Source: Leptospira kemamanensis
Lineage (GTDB): Bacteria > Spirochaetota > Leptospiria > Leptospirales > Leptospiraceae
DNA length: 64,000 nt
Reading direction: 5' to 3'
Assembly: GCF_004769665.1 (NCBI RefSeq)
Contig: NZ_RQGG01000013.1
Location: forward strand, 248,001-312,000
Below the pieces are notes generated by a model that saw nothing but the letters and a program-made list of their open reading frames with translations, was not told the DNA's origin and did no database searches. Positions 36,564 to 46,134 of the stretch are shown here, in pieces. Position 1 is the stretch's first letter, and every line of letters begins with the position of its first letter. The translations under genes were made by a program, and so were the position numbers.

Positions 36564-39440
36564 CTAGAAACGCATATCTCCGATACCAAATACGAATTGG
36601 AAACTATTATTATCTGGATACAATCCAAAAGGTCTATCTTCCACTCCCGTATAACGAATCCTTTGTGCAAAATACAAACGTAATGGTAATACCGGGATTT
36701 GAATCCTAAGACCAAAACCCCAAGAAAATCGAAAATTTGACATCGATAAATTTTTACTAGATAAAATCAGGTTTCCTGGATCGTTCACAACGAGTGGTGA
36801 TTCAGGAAGTTTTTGTCCAAACGTATTATAATTTTCAAACAAATAAGTTTCTACTGGTTCGGAAGACCTTTGGGCTCTAACTAAATTATCATAATTTTTG
36901 AAAAATTCTTTTCTTTCCCCAACAGCTCGGTTGATTTCTTCAAACATGGAACCTGCATCAAAGAAAACAACAAACCATAACAATGATGGTTCGATTGGGA
37001 ATCTTAACTCAGATGTAAATAATACCCGACTTGAGGCTCCATCCTTCCACTCATCTGGATAATATTTATCATCAAAAAACCAACCACGAAGAGATTCGTA
37101 ACCACCGAGAAACAAACGATCTTGCACTTGGATGTATGGAATTCGTTCTTTATCTTGGCTTCCATATTTTGGTTTACGTTCAAATGTAAAAACAGAGGAA
37201 GTACGAAATTGTTGTACCACACGCCATCGCCTAAGTGCGTTTTTGCGAATGAGTCCAAAAAAAGTATAATCAAACCAAGTATGATAATATTCTAAAATAG
37301 GACTAAACTGGTCAAAATGGCTTTCTCCACCCAAATATTGACCCACGTTATCAACGGAAAAAATTAAATTAAAACCCTGCGTGGAGTTAAAAATATTATC
37401 ACGGCTATCGTAGGCGATCCCGTTTGTCAATTGGGAACGGAACTGCCAACCTCGATCCACCTCAGCTAGGACTTGGTCTGATACAAGAGAAGTTGGTCGA
37501 GTCGATGCAAAAAAAGACGGAGAATAACGATGGAAGTGTGTCCAGTTGATTAAAAATCTGTGACCAATCCCCGCACTCACACCTACCCCAGTTCGTTCGT
37601 AAGAAGCAACTTCTTTGATCCCTTGGTTATTGTTTTCCGTAATGGAAGTAGCACCCACAAATAAAGTACGGGAGGAATAAAATGCAGAAAGGGTTAAAGA
37701 CCAAGGTTTATCCATAAACCAAGGTTCTGTCCAAGACAATTGTAAATACCTTCGGATGGGACCAAATTCGATACGACCCGTGATTTGTTGTCCTGTTCCG
37801 TTTAAGTTATTTTCACCTAACTGCGTAAAGATGGAAAAACCAGTAATGGTTCCATAACCGCCACCCATTGATACAGTTCCTGTGGGTTGTTCCACAAGTT
37901 CAATGATCAAATTCATCTTGGTTTCATCGGAACCAGGTCTCATATTAAAGTTTACTTCCTTGAAGTAACCTAAGTTAAAGATCCTTTCCCTTGACCTATT
38001 TACAAGAGAGGAATTGAATAAATCACCTGGTTTGAATAACAACTCCCTTCGGATGACACGATCTTGAGTTTTTTTATTCCCTTTGATGATAATGTTTTCA
38101 ATAAAAGCAAGATTGTTCTCACGAATGGTAAAATCAACGTGGATGAATTTTTTACCACGTAGTTTTGGTTCCGCTTCGTATAGTTTCCGAAGTTTTGCAA
38201 TATTCAAACGACTGAACTCTTCCGTACAATCGGAAATGGCGTCGGTATTTCCTCGTTTATCACAATTTTCATATCGTGATAAAGAGGCATCACTCAGTTC
38301 GACAACCTTTCTTCTCGGAATTACCTGAGCAAATAAATACCCTTTGGCTGAATACGCTTCGTTGATGGTCGCTCTATCTTTTTGGAATTTGGATTCATCA
38401 AACACTTCTCCTACATCCGCAGGAGCAAATTCGTATTGGTCTTCTAAAAATTTAACTGGATAAACAGGAGCCCATTCTTCTTTGGGAGTTCCTACTGGGT
38501 TATTTTCTTTATTTAGAAATTGTGGCATCCCATTGGGAGCGATTGTCAAATCATGGTTAGTCGTATAACCATTGTAAAAGTATTGTTCCCCTTCAATAAT
38601 TTTAAAATTAACGATGACAACACGTTTGTCTTTTTTCTTGGGATTTTCCCAACGAATTTCCCAATTGGTTCCTTCGTTACTGATTTCCGCGTCCACATAC
38701 CCACGAGATTTTAAGTAGGCAGCGATTTTTTGTTTGTCCGATTCGAAAGCAGATTCCTTAAAAACACCCGATTCAATGATCCCACTTTCTTTTAAATCCA
38801 TGATCCCTTGGAGATCATAGGTATCGATTTCATTGTTTCCGAAAATATTGACTTTACTTACGGGAATCTCTTCCCCTTCGTCGATGATGAACTTCACCTT
38901 TACCGTGTTGGTTTCCGGGTTTACAGGTTCTGTTTCAAATCGAACGTAAGCGAGAAAAAACCCCTCATCACGGTATTTCTTTAAAATGACTTCCTTAGAA
39001 AGTGTTACTTTTTTAGGTGTGATGACTTCATTTTCTTTTAATGGGATTTTATCACGTAAGTCAGAAGGGAATACCTCATCCGCTCCAATAAAATCGATGT
39101 CTTTTACACGAGGTCGTTCTTTGACAATGACTAAGATTTTTACTCCATCCCCATCTGCTTCCCCTTGGATATCGATGTGATAGAAAAAACCGGAAACAAA
39201 CAAAGCCCTCATGTCAGCATTGAGAAGGCCTTGCGTTAATTGGACACCTGGTCGCATGTCCATTAGTTCTAAGATGTCGTCAGAGGAAGTATTGATGTTC
39301 CCCTTAAATTCAATTTTTGTAATGACTTTATCAATAAATACAGAGCGGTTAGACCATAAGGAAACCCACTCTGCTGATGTAATCAAAAGCAAAGACAATA
39401 TGAATAGACTAATGAATTTTAATTTTTTTCGAATGTCCAA
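36564..39440 (-). CDS. bamA: Outer membrane assembly factor BamA
   Basis: Outer-membrane beta-barrel of the BAM complex. An N-terminal hydrophobic segment (about 8-24) is followed by POTRA repeats (from ~38 on, with phrases such as ITKIEFKGNINTSSDDILE and DIDFIGADEVFPSDLRDKI) up to about 500, then a 16-strand-type barrel ending in aromatic FQFVFGIGDMRF. At 958 residues it exceeds the ~810 of E. coli; extra sequence lies around residues 290-430 and contains Cys392 and Cys404. The start is TTG three bases after the exbD stop, so translation is probably coupled. Confidence 0.95.
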   Translation of the reverse strand: MDIRKKLKFISLFILSLLLITSAEWVSLWSNRSVFIDKVITKIEFKGNINTSSDDILELMDMRPGVQLTQGLLNADMRALFVSGFFYHIDIQGEADGDGVKILVIVKERPRVKDIDFIGADEVFPSDLRDKIPLKENEVITPKKVTLSKEVILKKYRDEGFFLAYVRFETEPVNPETNTVKVKFIIDEGEEIPVSKVNIFGNNEIDTYDLQGIMDLKESGIIESGVFKESAFESDKQKIAAYLKSRGYVDAEISNEGTNWEIRWENPKKKDKRVVIVNFKIIEGEQYFYNGYTTNHDLTIAPNGMPQFLNKENNPVGTPKEEWAPVYPVKFLEDQYEFAPADVGEVFDESKFQKDRATINEAYSAKGYLFAQVIPRRKVVELSDASLSRYENCDKRGNTDAISDCTEEFSRLNIAKLRKLYEAEPKLRGKKFIHVDFTIRENNLAFIENIIIKGNKKTQDRVIRRELLFKPGDLFNSSLVNRSRERIFNLGYFKEVNFNMRPGSDETKMNLIIELVEQPTGTVSMGGGYGTITGFSIFTQLGENNLNGTGQQITGRIEFGPIRRYLQLSWTEPWFMDKPWSLTLSAFYSSRTLFVGATSITENNNQGIKEVASYERTGVGVSAGIGHRFLINWTHFHRYSPSFFASTRPTSLVSDQVLAEVDRGWQFRSQLTNGIAYDSRDNIFNSTQGFNLIFSVDNVGQYLGGESHFDQFSPILEYYHTWFDYTFFGLIRKNALRRWRVVQQFRTSSVFTFERKPKYGSQDKERIPYIQVQDRLFLGGYESLRGWFFDDKYYPDEWKDGASSRVLFTSELRFPIEPSLLWFVVFFDAGSMFEEINRAVGERKEFFKNYDNLVRAQRSSEPVETYLFENYNTFGQKLPESPLVVNDPGNLILSSKNLSMSNFRFSWGFGLRIQIPVLPLRLYFAQRIRYTGVEDRPFGLYPDNNSFQFVFGIGDMRF

Positions 39441-39443
39441 AAA

Positions 39444-39875
39444 TTACTTAGATGTGCCTTTTACCATAGCTAAGTTAAAGCGACTCACACCAGCTGCATT
39501 CACAGCATCGATGACTTTAACAACGACTTGGTAGGACGCACCACCATCCCCACGAATGATCACTTTATTTTTCTTAGGATCCCTCTCCTTTTCTGGTCCT
39601 AAAAAACTATTAATTTTTTCAGTAAGGCCTTCCAAAGCAACCGGTTCGGAATTTTGATCCAAATAGATTTTGCCTTGTTTATCTACTGTAATCACCAGTT
39701 CATCTTTTTGTTTTTCTTTTGCTACACTCGAAGACCGTGGCAATTCTACCTTTAATGCAGTATTTTTTTCCAAAGTTGCATTCATTAAAAAGTAAATGAC
39801 GATAAAGGAAATCACATCGATAAGAGGTGCCAATTCGATGTTATTAAAAGACTTTGTTGATTTACGAAACTTCAT
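39444..39875 (-). CDS. ExbD/TolR-family transport protein
   Basis: Single-pass inner-membrane protein that, with ExbB/TolQ, uses the proton gradient to energise outer-membrane processes. The membrane helix at about residues 17-35 ([17 protein letters not shown]) carries the conserved Asp20. The periplasmic part ends in [19 protein letters not shown], typical of the family. Seven bases downstream of the exbB-like gene and directly before bamA. Whether it serves TonB, Tol or gliding-like functions cannot be told; no TonB or TolA lies nearby. Confidence 0.93.
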   Translation of the reverse strand: MKFRKSTKSFNNIELAPLIDVISFIVIYFLMNATLEKNTALKVELPRSSSVAKEKQKDELVITVDKQGKIYLDQNSEPVALEGLTEKINSFLGPEKERDPKKNKVIIRGDGGASYQVVVKVIDAVNAAGVSRFNLAMVKGTSK

Positions 39876-39882
39876 TCTTCGA

Positions 39883-40500
39883 TTATCGTTTATTCAAATG
39901 AGGTAATACAAGATCCGTTACGTTTTCCATTTCCGTAATTTTTTCTTCCTTCATTCGATTGAACACATTATAAAAAATATATGCTGGAATCGCAATGGCA
40001 AGACCCATTGCGGTTGTGATAAGGGCTTCAGAAATCCCCACTTCAGCACCTTGAGTTCCTGCTCCTTCAGCAAAGGATCTTACGATTCCGATCACTGTCC
40101 CAAGAACTCCGAGTAACGGAGCAATGGTGGCAATGGTTCCAAGTCCCGTCAGGTAACGTTCCATTAAATAAATTTGGCGGAATCCCTCTTGTCGAATATC
40201 CTCTTCCCAAAACGCAACTCCTCGACGTTTGAGGTCAAATGCCATACGAAGTAAAGTTGCAGCAGGAGATTGAACTTCCTGGGTGAGAACATCTTTTGCA
40301 TCATCCCATTTGCCTTCACGCGCTAGTTCCCTAACACGGCGGAAATGATCTTGTGAGATGCTTTTTAATCTCCAAAAGTAAACAAATCGTTCCACAATGA
40401 TGGTAAAACCAACGATGGATACAAAAATGATAAGAATGGGAATGGTTTGTGGAGGAACCGATGAAATGATTGAATCTGATTTAGCGAAAGGAAAAGACAT
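39883..40500 (-). CDS. MotA/TolQ/ExbB-family proton channel protein
   Basis: Inner-membrane channel partner of the ExbD-like protein. Three membrane segments: about 18-38, 113-140 (the [23 protein letters not shown] signature) and 155-180 ([22 protein letters not shown]). Length 205 is normal. It heads a set exbB-exbD-bamA-pcrA on the minus strand and lies 75 bp downstream of recN. Confidence 0.93.
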   Translation of the reverse strand: MSFPFAKSDSIISSVPPQTIPILIIFVSIVGFTIIVERFVYFWRLKSISQDHFRRVRELAREGKWDDAKDVLTQEVQSPAATLLRMAFDLKRRGVAFWEEDIRQEGFRQIYLMERYLTGLGTIATIAPLLGVLGTVIGIVRSFAEGAGTQGAEVGISEALITTAMGLAIAIPAYIFYNVFNRMKEEKITEMENVTDLVLPHLNKR

Positions 40501-40575
40501 GAATGAGACCCCATTGGAGGATTACGAATAGAGTTTTCAGTCTTCCCTTTTTCGCCAAATACTATTTTTAAAGGA

Positions 40576-42285
40576 CTAACCCGCTTTTTTCATGAGAAGG
40601 TCGGTTGCCGCTTTGAGGACAGCAGTGGTGACTTGTTTTCCCCCAATCATCCTCGCAAGTTCCCGTTTTCTTTCCTCAAAGTCGAGTAGTGATGCTTCCG
40701 ACACAGTTCGACCACCTTCTTGTCGTTTTTCGATCTTAATTTGATGGTCCCCTGCCGCTGCTACCTGTTGGGTGTGCGTAATCAGAAGAATTTGCGAATT
40801 CCGTGCGAGTTTTTTCAGCTTCGTAGCCATAGCTTCCGCTGCTTCCCCCCCAAGACCCGTGTCTACCTCATCTAAAACCAACATCTGAGGGGAAGGAGCT
40901 TGTTTCCCGAGCACACTACGAAGGGCAAGCATCACCCGCGAAAGTTCCCCACCTGAAGCCACTTTTCGTAAGGGGCGCGGTTTTTCGCCTGGATTGGCAC
41001 TAAAATAGAATTCGATTTGGTCAAGGCCCGATTCAGAAAGGAAATAGGACTTGGAGCCTTCTTCTACTTCTCCTTCTGGATTTTCTTCCCAACGGAGAAC
41101 CACTTGGAGTTTTCCTCCTTCAAGACCTAAATCCACCATCTCTTTTTGCACTTCTTCCTCAAATTGGGAAATGGCATTTCGTCTTAACTTGGAAAGTTGG
41201 AATCCTAATTCTTTCAGTTCCACCAGACATTGGTCCTTTTTAATCCTTAAAAAATCTTCGTCTCCTGCTTGCTCCTTCCAACGTTCCAGTTCCGATTTTT
41301 TCTCTTCTAGAAGTTGATTGATTTCCCCGATGCTCACATTGTATTTTTTCTTCAATTTCTTCAGATCTTGCAACCTTGCTTGCACCATATCGAGTCTTTC
41401 GGGACTAAAAAAGAGTTCTTCTTCCTCTTCTCGGATCACCGACTTTAAAGATTTGAGTCGGTCATACACTTCTTCCCATTCGTCAAGCATCTCCCTTTTT
41501 TCAGGAATGAGGATGGTGACTTTTTGGATGGCATGGATAAGGCTTGGAAACACTTTGAGGATCGAATTTTCTTTTTCCGAAAGTTCCTCTAGCACCAAAC
41601 GGTAGTTTTCTGCCAATTTTTCTCCATTGGCGAGTAAACTTTCTTCGGAACTCAAACTTTCTTCTTCTCCTTCTTTCGGAGAAATTGTCTCAATTTCTTC
41701 CACTTCGTATTCGAGAATTTCCTTTCGTTTCAACATGGTTTTTCGTGTTTCTTCGAAGTCGGAAAGTTTTTGTTTCCAATGTCTGTATTGTTGTAAGGCA
41801 GATTTGAATTTAAATTTCAATGATTCCAAATTTCCAAATCGGTCGAGAAATTCCAATTGGTTGGCTTTTTCTAAAAGGAAAAGTTGTTCGTTTTGGCAGT
41901 GTATCTCTGCCATCGTTTTTCCGAGTTCCCGTAAATGAGTGGTAGAAGCAAGGCTCTCTCCAATTTTCACACGAGCTTTTCCATCTTTCATCAGTTCCTT
42001 GGTGATCAGAATCTCATCTCCCGTATAACGGAATCCTTGTTCCATGAGATAGTCTTTGGCCAAGTTTTGCCCAGAAAGTGACAAAACCGCTTGGAGGGAA
42101 TACCGATCCTTTCCTTGTCTGATGTTCGCTGTCGAACAGCGACCACCAAAAAGCGAAGCCAATGCATCGAAAATTAATGATTTTCCAGCACCAGATTCTC
42201 CAGTGAAGACAGTGAGACCGTCCGAAAGGGAAAGTTCCAAAGATTCAAAAAGGGCAAAATCCTTAATTTTCAAATGTGTGATCAT
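40576..42285 (-). CDS. recN: DNA repair protein RecN
   Basis: SMC-like ATPase for double-strand-break repair, commonly SOS-induced. N-terminal Walker A GESGAGKS (29-36) and FALFESLEL; the central part is a long coiled coil (~150-370). C-terminal signature LRKVASGGELSRVMLALRS and Walker B MLVLDEVDTGLGGEAA are intact. Length 569 is normal. CAGGAG lies five bases before the ATG. A perfect palindrome 30-50 bases upstream may be an operator. Confidence 0.95.
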   Translation of the reverse strand: MITHLKIKDFALFESLELSLSDGLTVFTGESGAGKSLIFDALASLFGGRCSTANIRQGKDRYSLQAVLSLSGQNLAKDYLMEQGFRYTGDEILITKELMKDGKARVKIGESLASTTHLRELGKTMAEIHCQNEQLFLLEKANQLEFLDRFGNLESLKFKFKSALQQYRHWKQKLSDFEETRKTMLKRKEILEYEVEEIETISPKEGEEESLSSEESLLANGEKLAENYRLVLEELSEKENSILKVFPSLIHAIQKVTILIPEKREMLDEWEEVYDRLKSLKSVIREEEEELFFSPERLDMVQARLQDLKKLKKKYNVSIGEINQLLEEKKSELERWKEQAGDEDFLRIKKDQCLVELKELGFQLSKLRRNAISQFEEEVQKEMVDLGLEGGKLQVVLRWEENPEGEVEEGSKSYFLSESGLDQIEFYFSANPGEKPRPLRKVASGGELSRVMLALRSVLGKQAPSPQMLVLDEVDTGLGGEAAEAMATKLKKLARNSQILLITHTQQVAAAGDHQIKIEKRQEGGRTVSEASLLDFEERKRELARMIGGKQVTTAVLKAATDLLMKKAG

Positions 42286-42314
42286 ATAGACTCCTGTTTG
42301 CTATACATACAGTT

Positions 42315-42335
42315 ACTACTTAACAAATAAGTAGT
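42315..42335. promoter_or_regulatory. Palindromic candidate operator upstream of recN
   Basis: Perfect inverted repeat ACTACTTA-N5-TAAGTAGT, centred in the gap between recN and the divergent patatin gene, 30 bases from the recN ATG. On the minus strand a TTGACT that could serve as a -35 box overlaps its outer edge. Position and symmetry fit a repressor site, LexA being the first candidate for recN. The sequence is not the TTTG-N5-CAAA site I recall for L. interrogans LexA. Confidence 0.5.
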
Positions 42336-42415
42336 CAATAAAAATTTTTAGAAAACTTAAAAAATCGCAATTTCTCTTCCTTTCCTTTTTGAAACACTGG
42401 TGGAAAAGGCACCCT

Positions 42416-44116
42416 ATGAAAGATTTTGAAGGCAAAATCCATCTTGTTTCAAGTTTACCCCTCTTCCGCAGTCTTTCGAAAAAAGAAAAAACTTGGGTGG
42501 CTGAATCCGTTCATATTGTGGAACGCGAAAGGGATGAAATTCTATTTACAGCAGGGGATAACGATCGAAGTTTATTTTTGATTTTATCGGGGGGAATTAA
42601 ATTGTTTCTTCCCAAAAAGGGAGAAGGCAAACGCGAAGAAGAAGTTCAATATTTAAAAAAAGGAGAATACTTCGGCATTCAAGCTTTGTTAACGGGAGAG
42701 AAACATAACCATTCGGCTGTTACCGTGAGTGAATCAAGATTTTTGGTTTTGTCTCAAGTCGAATTCCAAAAATTAATCCAAAAAATTCCTTATTTATCCA
42801 TCACCTTTTCCAAAATGCTTACAAAATCTCTGCGTAGTGAACTTTTGGGAGGAAAAGAATATTTTCGAAATTCCGTTGTTTGTTTAGTCCATTCGGATCC
42901 AGTCACCAAAGATCGATTTGCCAGTGAACTTGTGGAAAAAATCGAACAGGAATCTGGTAAAAAATCAGTGATCCTACATTTTTCTCAAAATGGAAATTCC
43001 ACTTCCCCACAAACAAAATCTTATAAATTCAAAGATGCAGACCGAATCAAAGATAATTTAGGCAAACATTATGCAAGCCACTCCTTTATCTTTTTAGAAG
43101 TATTTCCAGATACCGATGAAGACCTAAAACACCTGTTAATTGATGAAGCAGATCATATTGAAAATTTAGTTTCCAAAGAAACGAATGCCAATCTCTGTGA
43201 TTCGATCACCAAGGACTCAAGAGAAAACGAAATCCTTTATCATGAAACCAACATTCGTGACATCTTAGATCATGGAAAATGGGACATCTTCATCCGAAGA
43301 AAAGCAAGAGAACTTTCTGGAGTGGAAATGGGTGTGGCACTTGGTGGAGGAGCTGCTCTTGGTTTAGCTCAAGTGGGAATCATGAAGGTGATGGAAGAAG
43401 AAGGGATCATTCCAGACATGATTGCAGGAACAAGTATCGGTGCCATCATCGGTGCCTTTTGGGCCAGTGGACTGGGTTACAAAGGGATCCTCCCCTTACT
43501 CGGTGAAATTGATAGTCTTTTCAAAATGTTTAAATTGGTCGATCTATCATTTCCTGGGCAAGGATTACTGCATGGAAAACATGTTCGTACTCTCCTCGAA
43601 AAGTATTTAGGAGATCTGTATTTTGAAGACTTACCGATCAAACTCAGACTGATTAGTTGTGATATCTCAACGAGACAGGAAATTGTTTTGTCAGAAGGAA
43701 AGGTTCTCGATGCGGTGATGGCAAGTATTTCCATCCCAGGAGTCTTTGTTCCCCAACCTCAAGAAAATGGGAAAACCTATGTTGACGGAGGAATCGTCAA
43801 TCCCCTCCCCGTTTCTGCCCTCACCCAAGAAGGAATTCAAAAAATCATCGCCATCAATTCCATGCCCAGTTCCAAAGATGAAATGAAAACAAACAAATTA
43901 CTCAATTTGAATGTCCTTGATATCATTGTGAACAGTTTGTATTCTTTGCAGTATCGTATTGGCAAATACAGCGCACAAGAAGCAGATGTGTATTTGAATC
44001 CGATCCTCCCTAATTCCAACTGGTTTGAATTTTGGAGGAGTAAAGAATTTATTGAACTGGGTGAAACAGTCACGAGAAGTTCGCTAAACGAAATCAAACA
44101 ACTGTTTAGCGAATAA
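42416..44116 (+). CDS. Cyclic-nucleotide-binding domain/patatin-like phospholipase
   Basis: Two-domain protein. The N-terminal cyclic-nucleotide-binding-like domain (about 8-125) has ILFTAGDNDRSLFLILSGGIKLF and GEYFGIQALLTGE. A middle region links to the patatin domain (~300-490). This has the oxyanion loop GVALGGGAALG, nucleophile Ser340 in GTSIG and Asp457 in DGG, so the catalytic pair is intact. The layout resembles neuropathy-target-esterase-like lysophospholipases, without their membrane anchor. Start ATG 42416 has AAAAGG six bases before it; a TTG at 42389 would add nine residues. Monocistronic, divergent from recN. Confidence 0.88.
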   Translation: MKDFEGKIHLVSSLPLFRSLSKKEKTWVAESVHIVERERDEILFTAGDNDRSLFLILSGGIKLFLPKKGEGKREEEVQYLKKGEYFGIQALLTGEKHNHSAVTVSESRFLVLSQVEFQKLIQKIPYLSITFSKMLTKSLRSELLGGKEYFRNSVVCLVHSDPVTKDRFASELVEKIEQESGKKSVILHFSQNGNSTSPQTKSYKFKDADRIKDNLGKHYASHSFIFLEVFPDTDEDLKHLLIDEADHIENLVSKETNANLCDSITKDSRENEILYHETNIRDILDHGKWDIFIRRKARELSGVEMGVALGGGAALGLAQVGIMKVMEEEGIIPDMIAGTSIGAIIGAFWASGLGYKGILPLLGEIDSLFKMFKLVDLSFPGQGLLHGKHVRTLLEKYLGDLYFEDLPIKLRLISCDISTRQEIVLSEGKVLDAVMASISIPGVFVPQPQENGKTYVDGGIVNPLPVSALTQEGIQKIIAINSMPSSKDEMKTNKLLNLNVLDIIVNSLYSLQYRIGKYSAQEADVYLNPILPNSNWFEFWRSKEFIELGETVTRSSLNEIKQLFSE

Positions 44117-44118
44117 AA

Positions 44119-45120
44119 CTAATCTCTATCTGGAGAAAGGATTACAATATTATAAGGATTCCTTTCGTTTTTTTCAGACTCAGAAAGTGTTTCTGAAAAA
44201 CGTAAGGCTCCTGTGATCACAGTTCCAGTCGTAAGACCGGCAAATATCCCTTCTTTTTCATAGAGATCCGCTTGCAGGTGTAAGGCTTCGTCTTTTGTGA
44301 CATGAAAATAATGATCGATGAGTTTTGGATCATACACCGCAGGAAGTTTGATTCTTTCCCTTTCTTTGGGATTGTCAGTTTTTCCATATTCCATAAAGGG
44401 GGAATTTTGTTTTCCCGCTATGATGGCCTTTACCCTTCGGTCTTGGGACTTTAAGTAACGACCGATGCCCGTGATGGCACCACCAGAACCAGGCGCAGAA
44501 ATGACAGCTCCCACTTTTCCTTGCAGATCACGCCAAATCTCAGGCCCTGTGGTTTTAAAATGAAAATTGGGATTGGCAGGGTTTTCCAATTCGTCTGGCA
44601 AATACCCACCTACTTTTTTGGCTTTTTCTTCAGCAAGTTCTGTTAATTTTGTAGGATCAGAAGTATTCGTAACCGTTACGTCAGCTCCGTAACTGCGAAG
44701 GAGTTGGACTCGTTCGGGAGAGGTTGTGAGTGGAACAAGGCAAGAAACAGGATAACCTTTCACCTTTCCAATCCAAGTAAAACTCACAGAAGAAGATCCA
44801 GCTCCAGATAGGATGATGGACATCCCTTTCTTTAATTTTCCGCGTTTTTCTGCATCTAACACCATAGCGATGGCAGTTCGATCTTTGGCAGAACCAGTTG
44901 GATTTAAGAATTCCGCTTTTAAGTAAAATTGAACACCCGAATATTCAGAACCAATATGGTTCAATCGGATGAGTGGTGTGTTGCCAATCAATTGTAAGAC
45001 ATTGTCTTTGATTGGTTTGGCAACGGAAAGTTCCTTTCCAAAGATTCCTTGTACATTATTCAAGGCTTGCAACAAACTGTTGCCAAAGTCATCTATCCCT
45101 TTGGAAATTGGATCTATCAT
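44119..45120 (-). CDS. Cysteine-synthase-family PLP protein, atypical
   Basis: Fold-type II PLP enzyme related to CysK/CysM. The family opening VLQLIGNTPLIRLN, the PLP-lysine site NPTGSAKDR (Lys about 80) and the phosphate-cup GSGGAITGIGRYLK are present. The substrate loop that reads TSGNTG in cysteine synthases is here SGAGSSS, and the C-terminus stops right after SPDRD. An N-terminal extension of about 40 residues precedes the core. It may act on another substrate or be regulatory. Its ATG abuts the stop of the FKBP gene, which lies upstream. Confidence 0.8.
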   Translation of the reverse strand: MIDPISKGIDDFGNSLLQALNNVQGIFGKELSVAKPIKDNVLQLIGNTPLIRLNHIGSEYSGVQFYLKAEFLNPTGSAKDRTAIAMVLDAEKRGKLKKGMSIILSGAGSSSVSFTWIGKVKGYPVSCLVPLTTSPERVQLLRSYGADVTVTNTSDPTKLTELAEEKAKKVGGYLPDELENPANPNFHFKTTGPEIWRDLQGKVGAVISAPGSGGAITGIGRYLKSQDRRVKAIIAGKQNSPFMEYGKTDNPKERERIKLPAVYDPKLIDHYFHVTKDEALHLQADLYEKEGIFAGLTTGTVITGALRFSETLSESEKNERNPYNIVILSPDRD

Positions 45121-45498
45121 TTACTTAACTTTAATTAACTCAACATCAAAAATTAAAGTGGAATTAGCAGGAATTGGACCAACTGCTCTTTCCCCATAAC
45201 CATATTTAGGTGGAATGGTCAGTTTTCGTTTTCCACCTTCTTTCATTCCTACGATTCCACGTTCCCAACCTTGGATCACTTGTCCTTGGCCGAGTTGGAA
45301 ACTAAAAGGTTGTCCTCTGTCGAGAGAAGAATCAAATACTTTTCCATTTGTGAGTTTCCCAGTGTAATGGACTACCACAGTAGTTCCACGGATTGCTTCT
45401 TTGCCTAATCCTTGTTTGGTGTCTTGGATGAGGAGTTCCTCAGCCGATAGACTGGTCACAAAAAGAAGAATACTGAGAGTTAAAAATAGCTGTTTCAT
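45121..45498 (-). CDS. FKBP-type peptidyl-prolyl isomerase, exported
   Basis: Signal peptide at residues 1-18 (LTLSILLFVTSLSAEE), then one FKBP domain with the expected GTTVVVHYTGKLTNGKVFDSS, FQLGQGQVIQGWERGI and PPKYGYGERAVG...IPANSTLIFDVEL. Active-site aromatics are conserved. It speeds prolyl isomerisation of periplasmic proteins. Length 125. It follows leuD by eight bases. Confidence 0.93.
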   Translation of the reverse strand: MKQLFLTLSILLFVTSLSAEELLIQDTKQGLGKEAIRGTTVVVHYTGKLTNGKVFDSSLDRGQPFSFQLGQGQVIQGWERGIVGMKEGGKRKLTIPPKYGYGERAVGPIPANSTLIFDVELIKVK

Positions 45499-45506
45499 GG
45501 GGCTTA

Positions 45507-46133
45507 TTATACACTCTTTCTGTACAACCAGGGAACTTCTTTTTGGTTCTTTTCTTCAAATTTTTGAATAAAATCTGCTTTTTGGAGAGTAAGTCCGATG
45601 TCATCCAAACCATTCAGTAGGCAATGTTTGCGAAATGCATCCACTTCAAAAGGGTATTTTTTCCCTTCTTCTGTGATCACCACTTGGTTTTCCAAATCGA
45701 TTTCCAAATTGGCACCTGGTTTTTTGTCGATGGATTGGAAAATCTCTTCAATTTGTGCTTCTGGCAAAACAATCGGAAGCATTCCATTTTTAAAGCAGTT
45801 ATTGTAAAAGATATCTGCGTAAGATGGAGATAAAATGGAGCGAAACCCATAGTCTTCTAATGCCCAAGGTGCGTGTTCTCTGGATGACCCACATCCAAAA
45901 TTGTCACGTGTGACAAGAATGGTTGCCCCTTGGTATCTAGGTGCATTGAGAACGAATTCTGGATTTGGTTTTTGTCCCGCGTCGTCGAGAAATCTCCAAT
46001 CATGGAACAAATGTTTTCCAAAACCAGACCTTTCAATTTTACGAAGGAATTGTTTTGGAATGATTTGGTCTGTGTCTACGTTTGCTTTGTCAAGAAGGGC
46101 AGCGATCCCTTTTAATTTTGTAAATGCTTTCAT
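45507..46133 (-). CDS. leuD: 3-isopropylmalate dehydratase small subunit
   Basis: Swivelling domain of isopropylmalate isomerase in leucine synthesis. Motifs: [17 protein letters not shown] at the N-terminus and [19 protein letters not shown] in the middle. Length 208 is the normal bacterial size. It follows leuC by one base. Confidence 0.96.
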   Translation of the reverse strand: MKAFTKLKGIAALLDKANVDTDQIIPKQFLRKIERSGFGKHLFHDWRFLDDAGQKPNPEFVLNAPRYQGATILVTRDNFGCGSSREHAPWALEDYGFRSILSPSYADIFYNNCFKNGMLPIVLPEAQIEEIFQSIDKKPGANLEIDLENQVVITEEGKKYPFEVDAFRKHCLLNGLDDIGLTLQKADFIQKFEEKNQKEVPWLYRKSV

Positions 46134-46134
46134 C

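Noticed and set aside
37004..37273. Alternative minus-strand frame inside bamA
   Set aside because: Lies wholly within the conserved BamA barrel, so it is a shadow.
42297..42309. TTTG-N5-CATA as the LexA site of recN
   Set aside because: One mismatch from the remembered consensus; too short and common to call alone. Kept only as an alternative to the palindrome.
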